DNA of 64,000 bases, from the NCBI GenBank assembly GCA_014904845.1, contig MU119414.1, forward strand, positions 1 to 64,000, read 5' to 3'. This document shows, piece after piece, positions 42,750 through 53,774 of this stretch. Position numbers and translations under genes: made by a program. This DNA is from Acephala macrosclerotiorum (Eukaryota > Ascomycota > Leotiomycetes > Helotiales > Mollisiaceae). The notes beneath the pieces are model-generated. The model was given only the letters and a program-made list of their open reading frames with translations, made no database searches and had not been told where the DNA came from. Position 1 is the stretch's first letter, and every line of letters begins with the position of its first letter.

Positions 42750-44529
42750 CGGGAAGACCTACGTGCGTGTCAGGATTCCGGCAGGCGAGGTATAGACACG
42801 GGATGGGTGGGAAATATACCGCCCACTTGAGTGAACCCCAGTCTGTGTTAAGATGGCAAGAGTTTGATGTGTATCAAAAATGCTCCAGAAAAACCTTCGA
42901 AGCGCCTAAGCCCTGAAAAATGGCATCTCCAGGGATTTTATGAAAAGCTGCGATGGGCGATTTCATGTGTGAAAGGGTTTTGCGACCGTCGCACAACTCC
43001 CTTGTGCAAAACCGGTGAATGTCTGACGGCATTTTAGTTCTGTCGCCCGGCTGCTGTGGGTATTGCGAGGCTCGCAAAACTCCTCCCACACAAAACGGGC
43101 CTCGAGTGGTGCTTAGCCTCACTCGCCCTGCTTTTACGGCGGCGCCACCAAGGCACATTGCACTCGGTGGAGAGGCCATACTGCGGCTACTAACATGTCC
43201 CAATCGCACTGGGTTTGAGACTTTCGATCGCATTGTGTTGAGACATACTTAGTTCGGTGAGGAAAAACAATATAGTCACCTTGGTTAAGTTCCCGTGATT
43301 GCAGATTCACCGCCAAAATTTATATAAATCACTTGAGAATTTGCCCACATTATCACCTAAATATAAGAGATCTGACTTGGCAAATCTTTTGATTGAAGCA
43401 TTATTCGTATTCTAATTAATTTGCATTAGAATAATAAGTAAATATCTGATAAATTTGCGATTATAAATAAAGAAATTAAATAAAATAACGTAATTTACTA
43501 ATAAACTTGCTCGAAATGCTTTAGGTTTTTATTAAGATTTTTAAAAAGTAATTGCAATAATGCGCCGCGAAGAATAACGCGAATTTTAATGTAAAAACAA
43601 CAAATTACCGGGAATTTATACCAGGGATTGCATCACTTGTACGCAATCGCCACTGGCGTCTCCAATCAACAACCAAAAACGCGTAAAATCGACAAAAAAA
43701 ATAGAATTGCAGCCAAGAATTCCGAGACGCTTGATCACAGTAAAATTGATTTATGGATCGTGCGTGAGATGCGGCATATGAAGTAATTGGGCATTAAAAA
43801 GCAATGTTGATGAATAGGTTGTGTCGAAATGTGATTGGAAAGGAAAAGGAATCTCCCACACAGAAAAACATTCACTTTCGCGACACGCACTACCTTAACG
43901 AGATCAGGCTGGTGGGTTTTTCCAACACGTGACGCTAGGTAGAAGAAATATTGAAAGTCATCAACTATACAATTGCAGTCTATTTCTCAGACTTACCCAA
44001 TCTCAACTTGAATTTAGGCTCGAGGGATACTGATTGATCAAAGGGAAGTCAACAGGGTCATGTGACTAGACTCGACCAGAGATGTCCGGGTGTTTAGGAA
44101 GCCGAGGCGAAATATAGACTTCATCTATTTGACCTCGTGGTACTCGAGTCACGAAGATGCAGCTTAAAGACACGAGCCGAGACGTGATAAAGAGCGAGAA
44201 ATCGAACGCGAACAAAGAAGTGCGACCCGGTCTCGCTTCAAAAAGGGGAAGTGCGAGCCGGACTGAAAGTGGCTCCTCTGCATCCAATCAAAACTTGGAA
44301 TGAGCAGCTACTGAAGAGAACCAGGAAATAAAGATTAACACCGAGTTCAGCAGATTAAGCTCAAGAGTATAAAGATGAGACAAATTGGAGAGTGTCTGAT
44401 TGCTTCAAGCAAGTGTTCACACCTCGAACATTCATTCGATCTCAACTCTCACCTGAGACCGAACCCCTCTAAAAGCACACCAAACGTCAAGCAAAAATAT
44501 ACCCTTACTCCCAACGGACCCCTTTCAAG
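42750..44529. other. Intergenic with an AT-rich patch
   Basis: About 1.8 kb between divergent genes. An AT-rich patch spans about 43370-43610 and includes the 9-bp inverted repeat TATTCTAAT/ATTAGAATA near 43408-43433. The right end holds the promoter of the SnoaL-like gene, with TATAAA at 44368-44373. Short frames at 42874-43316 are unsupported. Confidence 0.4.
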
Positions 44530-45029
44530 ATGGCAACATCAAAGAACAATGAGAAACTTGAACTCCTCTGGACATACATGTATGCCCTCACGAAAGACAC
44601 CCCCCTCTCAACACTCAACGAGATCGCGGCTCTGTACGCACCTACTGGCCAGTTCTACTTGAACGGCATGACACAACCGCCTGCAACTTCTCATTCCGAA
44701 CTCATCAGCACAATCCAGACTTTGGCGACCTATTGGAAGATGGCGGAGCGGAAAGTTGTGAGCACCCCGCATCCAAATTCCCTTCCCAAAATGTCCAAAA
44801 AACGTGCACTAACACGCATCAGGTATCTCATGTCGAGGGAGAAGACGGAACAATTGTGAACGCGATGGACAACAAATTGTTGATTCTAGGCGAGGAGGTG
44901 CCTGGATTTGGGGAATGTGAAGTGGTGAAATTCAATGCGGAGGGGAAGATTAGCGAGTACCTGCTGTATTGTGACTCTGGTGCTGTCAAGGAGGTTTTTG
45001 CGAGGAAAGCTGCTCAAAAGGAAAGTTGA
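44530..45029 (+). CDS. SnoaL/NTF2-like small protein
   Basis: Exons 44530-44757 and 44823-45029 give 144 residues; the intron is GTGAGC...CATCAG. The predicted fold is a cone-shaped alpha+beta barrel: N-terminal helices with LELLWTYMYALTKD and IAALYAPTGQFYLNG, then strands ERKVVSHVEGEDG, LLILGEEVPGFGECEVVKFN and KISEYLLYCDSG. This ordering matches SnoaL-like/NTF2-like proteins, which bind small hydrophobic ligands or catalyse isomerisation or cyclisation; the actual ligand is unknown. A decayed copy of its promoter and first 14 codons lies at 32310-32560. The unspliced frame would end after 109 codons, so the intron matters. Confidence 0.75.
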
Positions 45030-45194
45030 TAACAGGGAGGAGCTTCAATCAAAGGAAGTTTGAGGTAGATAAGATCATTCCTCACAACGGCTTTTGAACT
45101 CAGAGTACATATCTGAATCAAGAGTTAGTACTGGAGCTGAAGGGGAGAGGAAAAGGTGAAGGTGAATGGCAAGAGGAAACGTACAAAGGCCAAT

Positions 45195-46348
45195 ACGCGT
45201 GAATCTTCGGATCTTTGACTTTTTATCCTTACATCGGTCAAGAAGATTTCAACTTCTTCTTTCGTCCGGCCGTAAATGTGGGTAAACAGTGCCATGCTGG
45301 ATCGTTCGAGTGAGGGGTTATGTTTTCATGGGACCATATTCCTGCTTCCATCAGCAGCTTTCTTCTCCTCATCTCGATTACTCCCAACGGATGTCTGGAA
45401 GCGGGAGCATAAGGAGGGTCATACACTAATCTTCTTCATCCTCTTATCCTTCAGCCATCGATTCCGAAGCCATATCAACTTCTCTTCCACAACATTCGTG
45501 AACCCCACTTTCTCACGTTGCAACTCATAATCTTTCGCGATATTGATCGAACGATCGAACTTGGTCGTCCCTTCTAAGATGTGACTCGCCCATTTCCTAA
45601 GCGCTGAATCCGTTCCCATTGTGTCATCGTCGCATTGGACTGGGAAGTAGATGTCTGCCATTTCTATGTATCGTCCTGGATTCAAACTCCTGTTTTTATC
45701 AGCACTCCCGTTCCTCGTTCTATTCTCTCCCCTTGAGTTGTTATTTTAGAAAAGGTGGAATGAATGTGAAAAGACTAACTCAAAAACCTGCTCAAAAACC
45801 TCTCCCAATCCGCAAAAGAACTAGTCATCATCCTCGCATATATGAAGTCGAACTTTTCACTATCTTTGAACACCTATGGTTCTTTAAGATCATCAACCTA
45901 AAACTTAAGATTCGGCGGTACAAGCCTGGTTGTATTGAACCCAAGTCAATTCCTGGAACTGAGACTTCTGGATGTTCGTTTGTGAAATTAATGGCCCAGG
46001 TTCTAGTCCCCGTTCCTACATATAAGACCCTTTGGACTTGTTTTTGTCGAAGGATTGGAGAGGAGAGGAAGGGAGGAGAGAGGTGGAGTCGGCCGGAGAA
46101 AGTTAGGCTGAAAAGGTGGTGTTGTAATCCAAGCGACCTTCCTCGGGTTCGTCGTTGGGACCGGGATATTTCCCGCCTTCGTAGGCGTGGTATGTTCGAC
46201 CGTTTTCCGAGCGGTATGCAAGGATCGAGGAGCCGATTGAGACAGTCAAAAGCTGATCATCCTCGTCTCCTAATGCGGAGTCATTTTCGATGTCGTTGTA
46301 GTCGGGCTCGGCGATGTGAGGGGTGGTGTGAGGTGTTATATCCGCCAT
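45195..46348 (-). pseudogene. SAM-dependent methyltransferase (LaeA-like class), dead
   Basis: From ATG at 46348 (MADITPHTTPHIAEPDYND) the N-terminus ILAYRSENGRTYHAYEGGKYPGPNDEP (trimmed: RSENGRTYHAY...YPGPNDE) is typical of fungal class I methyltransferases related to LaeA. In other frames come VLYVGTGTRTWAINFTNEHPE (motif I, DVGTGTG in relatives), then DDLKEP, KFDFIYARMMTSSFADW, NPGRYIEMADIYFPVQCDDD, ALRKWASHILEGTTKFDRS and finally MALFTHIYGRTKEEVEIFL. Stops at 45898-45900 and 45874-45876 lie in one frame; the second replaces the Trp of EPW, as TGG-to-TAG would. Several frame changes and a disrupted segment near 45690-45780 add to this. The C-terminus is also scrambled. The gene begins only 86 bp from a MITE-like element. 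Confidence 0.78.
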
Positions 46349-46433
46349 GGTGGGACAGGATACGGGGTTGTCGATGTTGTACAGAGAAAGACATTTCGCA
46401 GGCCGGAGGTGAGAGGATCGATGGAATTGTGCT

Positions 46434-46760
46434 CGTTTTGACCGGGCAACCGCCCAGTCCACTGACAGCTTATTTAATTTTCGAATCTTTACAACTCCAC
46501 GAAAACTTCATTAAAAGTTAATAAAAAAAAACTTTGAAAATAGTTGCGAAGATTAAAATTATAATTGCATAAAGAAATTGATATTGAAATTGAAATTAGA
46601 AATGGGTACTTAATTAAGTATATAATTTAACTATTAAATAGTCTTAGCTTATAGTATTTCTAAACTATTTTATTTATAATTTTCGGGTAGTATTTGATAG
46701 AATTGTGATTAATTGAATCAATTATTGATTTTTTGGTTGGGCGGTTGCCCGGTCAAAACG
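46434..46760. mobile_element. MITE-like element with 23-bp terminal inverted repeats
   Basis: The ends 46434-46456 and 46738-46760 are perfect reverse complements (outer bases CGTTTTGACC, inner GGGCAACCGCCCA). The 327-bp unit has no coding potential and an AT-rich interior containing a further imperfect inverted repeat (around 46473-46495 against 46537-46560). These are the hallmarks of a non-autonomous DNA transposon. Flanks read GTGCT on the left and GTACT on the right, a possible 5-bp target duplication with one transition; this is uncertain. It sits in the promoter region of the dead methyltransferase. Confidence 0.75.
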
Positions 46761-47550
46761 GTACTTCAACTGAGTCTTAAGAGAGCGCGCACGTATGCGC
46801 TCGTCTCACAGGGTGTAACCCAGCTACAAGCTCAGGGTACATTTACCCCTCGATACGCAGAGGTGGGCTTGATGAGCACATTGCGAAGGATTTTCTGCAT
46901 GGAAATATCAGCAGCGAGACGGTTCCACAGGTCAAATGCGCACCTAGAACGACTCGCAACGGGATTCTCGGCGGTGGAAGTGTAGTGTCGTCGTGATATA
47001 TATATATTTGTAGTGCCATGGGTCAGCACAGCAAGCGAACGGTGACTTCATAGGGCTTTCAGGGGTGTCGCTTGACACGATGCATGATGGTGGCACAACA
47101 GGGAGCTTATTCCGATGCAGAAACATCTCTACTTCTTCGTTCGTTCTCGCCTCTTACGCAATGGAGAAAAGATGAAGGGGCTGGAGGAGGACAGTGCCTG
47201 CAAATGTGATGGAAAACGAGAATGATGTAGTTTGGGGTAGCCCGCACTCAGTGGCATGACCCCCGCGTCGCTCTCCGACCTACCCGTGGCGGGGTAGATA
47301 CCAGAAAGAAGTATTCCTCTGCTTCCTTCACATGTATTCGCCATCAGATTCATCATCTCAGAGTGTTTTCGTCCCATGCATACATCACGATAACCTACGG
47401 CTAAGAGCCGATTGGCCTTCCTTCCCATTTCGCAGTCCCTACTCGCACCTGCGTTTTCCATCAAGCTGAGTCCACAGTGTTCCCTCAAACGTCAGTTTCT
47501 TCCTTGTCCATCCACCTTCAGTGAGCCATTTCGTCTCCAGACTATCGGTC
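46761..47550. other. Intergenic, upstream of the P450
   Basis: No supported gene. A short TA microsatellite is near 46998-47008. The short frame at 47129-47488 (minus) is not convincing. Confidence 0.35.
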
Positions 47551-49129
47551 ATGGAGCTGGCTTTGGTGCTCGAATCGCTGTACGAGTTCTATGTGTCCAT
47601 CTTCTCAAGTGCCAGCTTTTTCATTGGGAGCGTCATCGGGTATTGGATTCTGGTACAGTACTTGTCATACAGAAGATTGTCGCACATCCCTGGTCCTCGA
47701 CTCGCAGCATGGTCCAATCTTTGGTTGGTCAAGGCAATTTGGGGACAGCAGAGTCATTCGGGTGTCTACGAGGTCTCTCGGCGATATGGTAACACAATCG
47801 TCTTCTCTGTCTCTCCAAAACATGATCACTGACAGACACCCAAGGGCCTCTCGCACGCATCGGACCTAACGACCTGATTACCACAGACATCGACCTCGTC
47901 CATCGCATCCAGGCAGCTCGGTCCCCATACAAACGATCGAACTGGTATCGAGGTTTCCGTCTCGCACCTGGAATCGACAATGTCCTGTCTCAAACAGATG
48001 ACAAACTTCACACCAAACGTCGGGCACAGCTTTCACTAGGCTTCTCGCTCAAGAATCAAGAATCCATCATTAACCGACATGTGGCCATCCTCGTCACGCT
48101 CATTCGGACAAAGTACCTTTCAAATAGTGAACAAAGCAACTTCGTGGATCTCGCCGAGAAGCTACAGTTCTTCGCTTTGGATGCGGTGATGGACATTGCG
48201 ACCGGAAATCTGTTCAGTGATTTGATGCATGATGAAGATCGATACAAATACTTGAAGAGCACGGCAGACTCATTGCCGGCGATAGCGATGGTTTCCTCTG
48301 TTCCGTGGGCTGGAAAGCTGTTGCAGAGTAAGTTCATCGCACCACTGATCGCACCCAAAGCTGATGAGTATGGGATTGGCAAGATCGTTGAGTAAGTCAC
48401 CCCTCTCACCTTTGCAACTATCCACTAATGATTGGGCGTTAGCATCGCCACAAATATGGTCACCGAAAGAATCAACGACGAAACCAAAACTGACAGGGAA
48501 GATATGCTTTCACACTTCCTCTCCGCAGGCATTACACCCACCGAATGCATCTATGAATCTATGGTTACCATCCTCGGCGGCTCAGACACAATGTCCATTG
48601 CATTACGCTCCATCATGCTATTTACCATCACCAATCCACGCGTCTACAATACCCTCGTCTCATCCATTTTAGAGTTCTCCGCCTCCCTTCACAATGACAT
48701 GATCCCATCCACAACAAATTTGAAGCGGTTACCTTATCTCGAAGCAGTCATCAAAGAATCGCTCCGCATATTCCCACCAGGAACAGGTCAGATGCCCAAG
48801 CTTACCCCACGCGGAGGTGACACTCTCAATGGTATCAAGATTCCTGCCGGGACGAACGTCGGCACGAATCCATGGTTCATCATGCGCGATCCAGCGAATT
48901 TCGGACCAGATGCGGAGATGTTCAAACCAGAGCGATGGGTTGAAGCTGACGAAGAGAGTTGGCGAAGATGAGCAAAGAGGCTGATGAAAAAGTAGTTGCT
49001 GAGGCATTTCGAGTGGGAGATTGTTGATCCGACGAAGCTTTGGGAATGCCGTAATGTGGGTATCTGGATCCAGAAGGGGATGAATGTTCGCGTTACGGAA
49101 AGGGCAGTACCTGGTGGAAGCGAGAAGTG
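47551..49129 (+). pseudogene. Cytochrome P450 (pisatin-demethylase-like class) lacking the haem-binding loop
   Basis: Exons 47551-47788, 47836-48391 and 48443 onward, with GT-AG introns and frame kept. Features in order: N-terminal membrane anchor; SHIPGPRLAAWSNLW; GPLARIGPNDLITTD and SPYKRSNWYRGFRL, typical of the pisatin-demethylase-like fungal P450s; I-helix GGSDTMS; ESLRIFPPG (ExxR); FKPERWVEAD. Then, after EESWRRMSKEAD, the sequence jumps directly to LLRHFEWEIVDPTKLWECRN in another frame. The stretch that should hold the FGxGxxxCxG haem-cysteine loop, about 25-30 codons, is missing, and a TGA appears at 48969-48971. Without the haem thiolate the enzyme cannot work. The downstream homology ends near 49129. 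Confidence 0.85.
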
Positions 49130-49559
49130 AATTTCCAGGTTGAGTACTCAATGCTGAGGGCGATGGCGAGGGCTTTTCGGCTTGGGCTAAGGAGTATACA
49201 TTTTGAAGGTGACAACGCAGGTACATAGACCTTAATGCTAATTGTAGAGGAATATACTTTGACCGCAAGGAGTATCATAGACAATAATTACTAAGAAGGC
49301 TCGGCTTTCGAAGTGATCCATAACAAGAATGGCATCAGCTAGCATATTACTCTAAAATCATTCACGGCTTAACGATTTGTTCACCTTTACTGTTTCAAAA
49401 TCTCACTGCAGAGCTGCCTCAAACAGTGACGGTATCTCTTTAGACTCTTTCTTCTCCCCTCGTCTGAACCTCAGTTTGCCGCTTCTTCCAAAGGTAATCA
49501 ATCACATTCACCTTCGACTCAAGCTCAAAACACAACACCACTTCATCTCACTTTCCCCC
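49130..49559. other. Intergenic, downstream of the P450 relic
   Basis: No gene seen. The right part is CT-rich and leads to a TATA box at 49560. Confidence 0.35.
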
Positions 49560-49566
49560 TATAAAT
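49560..49566 (+). promoter_or_regulatory. TATA box (CCCCCTATAAATACCCCCC)
   Basis: TATAAAT in a C-rich context, 65 bp before ATG 49631, with a pyrimidine-rich leader. A promoter-like region also exists for the opposite strand at about 50190-50000 (TTTAAATA and a CA-rich leader), so transcription may run both ways. Confidence 0.4.
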
Positions 49567-49630
49567 ACCCCCCTTCCCCACATCCTCCCTTCTCCAGAAA
49601 ACAGTTATACCTAATCCATCTTACTACACT

Positions 49631-49747
49631 ATGGCTAAGGTGAAGCTGGTGTGCTTGTTCATGGTTGTTTGCCAGGCCATAAACTTCTGTATCGATGGTA
49701 TATCGGAATGTTTGTGTGTTGGCCTTAATCTGGGTGAGAGGTTGTAA
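49631..49747 (+). CDS. Putative Cys-containing small secreted peptide (38 codons, maybe more exons)
   Basis: The frame starts MAKVKLVCLFMVVCQAINF, hydrophobic like a signal peptide, and carries five Cys residues in 38 codons (CIDGISECLC near the end). Codon 35 overlaps a good donor (GGTGAGAG), so the peptide may continue in a second exon that I cannot place. A TATA box is at the right distance. The opposite strand has a 108-codon frame (49624-49950) with its own promoter-like upstream sequence, so the strand is not certain. Confidence 0.3.
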   Translation: MAKVKLVCLFMVVCQAINFCIDGISECLCVGLNLGERL

Positions 49748-52008
49748 CTGTGTGTGCTAGCCTGAGGGAGGCGGAGTAAGGTTGGTGGGGTTGGCAATGA
49801 GGGTGGTGGTGACAATGAAGAAGCATCGAAGGTGAGAGGAGGGCAGAGAGCCCCGCCAAGTAGAAAGGAGAGTAAGGTTGCGATTTCCTTCAACTTACAA
49901 CGCACTAAAGAGTAAAAATAAAAAACGTGAACCATTAGCAGCCGCGACACGAGTAGGTAGGTACTTTATAGTATAGTAAGGGCGAAGTATGGTAGAACTG
50001 CGGGTGTGGTCGTTTGTTTTTGTTGAAAGGAGGTGTGCTTATATGGTTATATATACGATTTATTTCTCAGGAGATGGGTTTTGGAGGTTGTTGGAGGAGC
50101 TTCGGTCTGGTACGAGCTTAGTTTGGGTTTGAGTTTGTTTCGGTTAGAAATTTTCCTTTGACTTAGAGGATTGACTCGGATGAGAGGAGGCGCCCTATTT
50201 AAATCCCGGCTTACAGTGCAATGAAATCCTTAACTCGAAATGAAGAAGGAGAGATGAATTATGAGTAGCTAACGCATGATGATAAGCCCCGTGGAATGTG
50301 ATTCACTTTTGATGTTAGAAAAATTTTCTTCTATAGCGTGGAGAAAGATTTTCTCAAGGCGGCAATTTTGATACTGCACTCAAAGTTGGTTCAATGACAG
50401 TAAAATCAATGATGATAGCAGGATGTCCCTCCTTCCCAGAAAGATTAGCTTTGATGGAAGTTGTATTCAGGCGTTCACAACCTGTTTATCTATCCACTGT
50501 TGCTGGAAGCAGAGCAGCGAAGAAACTTCGGCGGAGTAGATCGTTATGCAGCTTTTTTCAATTGTGCCGAGTCTTTAATTTTAAATCGTGAAAGGACCAT
50601 GCTTTTATCTCTTGGTCAAGAGTTCAGTTTCCTTATGACACTTTCGAGTTTCAGTTGCAGCCACTGGGGCCTTCCATTTCAGATTAATCTCAAAGTTGAT
50701 GCTAAGTACGTGGGACGGGAGTATAAAATGCACCTCTGCCTCTCTACGAGAATGGCAACAAGGATATTCAAAGGAGAGATACAATGGGTGCTGGTGGGGA
50801 TGAATCAGTCGCTGTTCGGCCTCAGATCTGGTCAAAACATGGAAGCAAGAGAACGGCTCGGGAGTCGGGATCTGGGGTCGCCGTCCAGTTCTCAGGCAAT
50901 ACGGTGAAATACGCCAACAATGAATGACAGTAACCCTGGATTTGACAGCGAGATTCAAGCATGGACTTGAAAATCTCTCGCTGGAGCTAGGATTTCAAAG
51001 GTGAGCAGGGATTTGGAATGATGAAAACGTCGACTCAACAAGTTTAAGAATAACGTCTAGACCTAAACACGTGGACTTGAGGTCCACCACCTAATGCGCT
51101 TCTCAATGTAGTACATTGTTATGGAATCCTAACTGGAACACTTCAAGACGCCTTTTATAGCCTCGAAAATGGAAGCTGGGTACCGAGCCAGGGGTTGCTG
51201 AACCGAGCTCTTTCCCGCAGTTGAAAAATGCGCACCTTTGAAGTTCGAATTTGAAATTCAAGGCGCAATTGTAAAAAATGAAGAGCCGCCACCGACCGGT
51301 CTTCGTGTATAAAGCTTCTCTTCTTAGAGATTGCTTCGATAATCAGCTAGAGAGCTAGGGAAGTCCGAGCGAGCCGTGCTGTCCTGCCGGGGATGAAGAA
51401 GCTCACAACACTCTTCACCTTCTCCTCACTCGAGTTGTGGATTCCGGACGGTGTACTGCTTCCGAATGTGGCACGATCAGTAATTTTCGAGGATATTTTA
51501 GCTCCCCAGGCGCATTGTCGAAATAGTAGAATGTTGACAACAATTTCAAAAGTAACAGCGAGAAAGAAACATTGAGCTCCTGGATCGAACGCTCAGTCCA
51601 GTAGCACGAGAGTTCTTTAACTAAGATTTACAAGAAGCAAGAGACTCCTGCAACAGACTTGGCAGAAGGACCGAAGGGAACTTGTTCATCTCCGGGAGTG
51701 CCTCCTGTCTGCCAACCTCTTTGCAGGAAAATTTGGGAGTGCCAATGAACAGAGCAATTATATAATCTTATTCATTAAAGTCTTACACGTTCTACTGCTT
51801 TATCTACTGAATGAAAGGCTTATAAACCCCTTAAAATGTATTCACATTCATCATTAAGGTCGCGAGCCACGTTTACTTGGGGAGAAGGCAGCAGAAATCG
51901 TGTCCTTCCACTTTCGCTTTTTCTCGACAACTTTAGGATTCTGCTCTACAACCTTCTTGATATCTTCAACGTTTGATTCCCTCTCTATGACAGAGGTTAG
52001 GAATTGTA
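49748..52008. other. Long intergenic region, no supported gene
   Basis: About 2.2 kb. Frames at 50461-50907 and 50605-50958 overlap on opposite strands and neither matches a family. The stretch 51040-51340 is promoter-like only by position. No repeats seen. Confidence 0.35.
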
Positions 52009-53774
52009 TCAAATTTCAATCAGGGGCCAATTTGACTTGCCGGAAACCAAAAGAGAAATAGCTTGGTCAATTTGGGTTTGACTCCACTTCGATTCCGTCA
52101 TCGCAATCGCCAGGTATTGTGCTGGCATGGTGAAGTCTCGCCCTTGTTCAGGAATGGGAGTTCCAAAGATGTTTTCAGTGAAGAGACGTTCAAGAATGTA
52201 CTCGAATGGCTTGCTTTGCCGATTTTTGCGACACCAGTCTTCAACATCCAATTTCCCACATGGGCAAAATCCAGGAAGTTCTGAGAGGCGCAAACGCTTG
52301 GCGAGAGTGTTCGCGTAGTCTATCATCGCAAGTCGAAATTCGAGTTGTGTTGAGATATTTGAAAGTTGCGGGAACGTCATTGGTTTTGTCTTTTGGAACA
52401 GAATTTTGAGAGAATTGTGGAGTGGTATGTTACTTGCGACATTGTGTGGGCCGGGAAAGCAGCTAGCGTATTCTCTTGCCTGCTTTGTGACTTGTCTGGC
52501 GTACCTCTCGAGAACTCGATTCTTGCTACCTGTGCCAAAACGAGCTCTTAGAGATCCTGTCATGGTCGCGAAGGGATCTTCAGGATCCTCCTCTTGATTG
52601 TAGAGTCTCCATGTGTCGAGGGCTGCCTTGTCGTCATGTCCGCCTGTCTTGGATTCCGGATTTCGATTGGAGGAAGGGCATCCATAGTTAGGCCTCACGC
52701 CTCGCAAAGAGTCCCATCGCTTCCAAAAATAGCTCAAGGGAGCTCCAGTTCTCTGCTTATAGTCCATACTCCATCTGTCATCTTGAGGGCGAAAAGATAG
52801 CCCGTAGTCATCTGCCAGTCGATCAACACGATTGATTGCAACACCCTTCACTGTTTTGACATATTCAGAGAAGGTAACTTTTGCGCCATCTTGTTGGAGA
52901 TGGCCCGACGCTTCGATTAGAGCGCTGAGCCAAATACTACCACAGTGTCGGCCAGTACTCTTGCTTTCAGGCCAGGAGTGAGATTCTTTCACGGCAGAGG
53001 CAGCGTAGATCCCAGTGATATCTGGCATGACGGTCCAGCCTCCAGAGTAGCATGCTGCTGACATGACAGTCACGGGAACATCGTTCTTCCCAATAGCTTC
53101 TCTGAAGTGCTCGGGCGTAACAAGTAGTTTCGTGCCAACTTCGAAGGGACCTCCGAGCCAAAAACCCTTTGAAATCTTCTCGCCATGGGACATAATTATG
53201 ACGAGAAGTGTTTGGCTCTTGAGTCTGGCTTCCTTGGCTTCGAGATTGAGGGCCCAGAGGAAAGTGCTTCGAAGATCTTGCATGTTCTCGACTCTGATGT
53301 TGTTCAACCGGCCAGAGTCGCAAATCGATTTGTCGAGAACGACCTTTCTTTCCTCGTAAGGATTTCCTATAATAGTTAGTGATGTAAATTCAAGAGATTT
53401 CTAGAACTTGCCATGGAGATATTCAGGATACTCTTGAACCAGCTGGCGTGGGGAAACACATGTAAGCCAGGTTTGTGAAGCAGTTTCGCAGTCGCGGAGA
53501 AGGTGATGCAGCATATAGCTTAGCCAGAGGTCAGCTATATCTCGCCAATTAAGCTCAGGGCGTTAACTTACAAATCTGAGAGGAACCACCCATCACATTC
53601 GGGCGAAGCGAAGCGAAGATCTGGCTCATCCGAGATACCTGCTTTCTCAAAGGTTGTACCACATACTGCGATGAGTCGAGTGTTTTTGCCGACATCTGGC
53701 GGTGTGATCAAGGGAAATTCAGACAAGGAAGAAGCCAAGCTATTAGCTGGCACGAGTGGTTGCGATGAAGACAT
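52009..53774 (-). CDS. Caspase-like (clan CD) cysteine-protease-fold protein
   Basis: Exons 53572-53774, 53412-53518 and 52009-53366 sum to 1668 nt, 555 residues, frame kept. The second intron has a GC donor (G|GCAAGT...TATAG). Residues 1-123: TRLIAVCGTTFEKAG, SPECDGWFLSDFYMLHHLL and NPYEERKVVLDKS, a region conserved at the start of fungal caspase-like proteins. The catalytic dyad fits clan CD: LLVIIMSHGE with His164 after a hydrophobic strand, and VTVMSAACYSGGW with Cys209. The C-terminal 280 residues are fungal-specific, with helices and FCPCGKLDVEDWC. It may be a processing protease or a cell-death effector; its substrate is unknown. It differs from standard type I metacaspases, lacking their Gln/Asn-rich prodomain. 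The frame is intact. Confidence 0.8.

Noticed and set aside
43408..43433. Inverted repeat TATTCTAAT/ATTAGAATA as a transposon end
   Set aside because: Short arms in AT-rich DNA with a small loop; expected by chance.
45619..46521. A 300-codon plus-strand ORF
   Set aside because: It lies antisense to the methyltransferase pseudogene, whose homology on the minus strand is clear; Arg/Cys-rich shadow composition.
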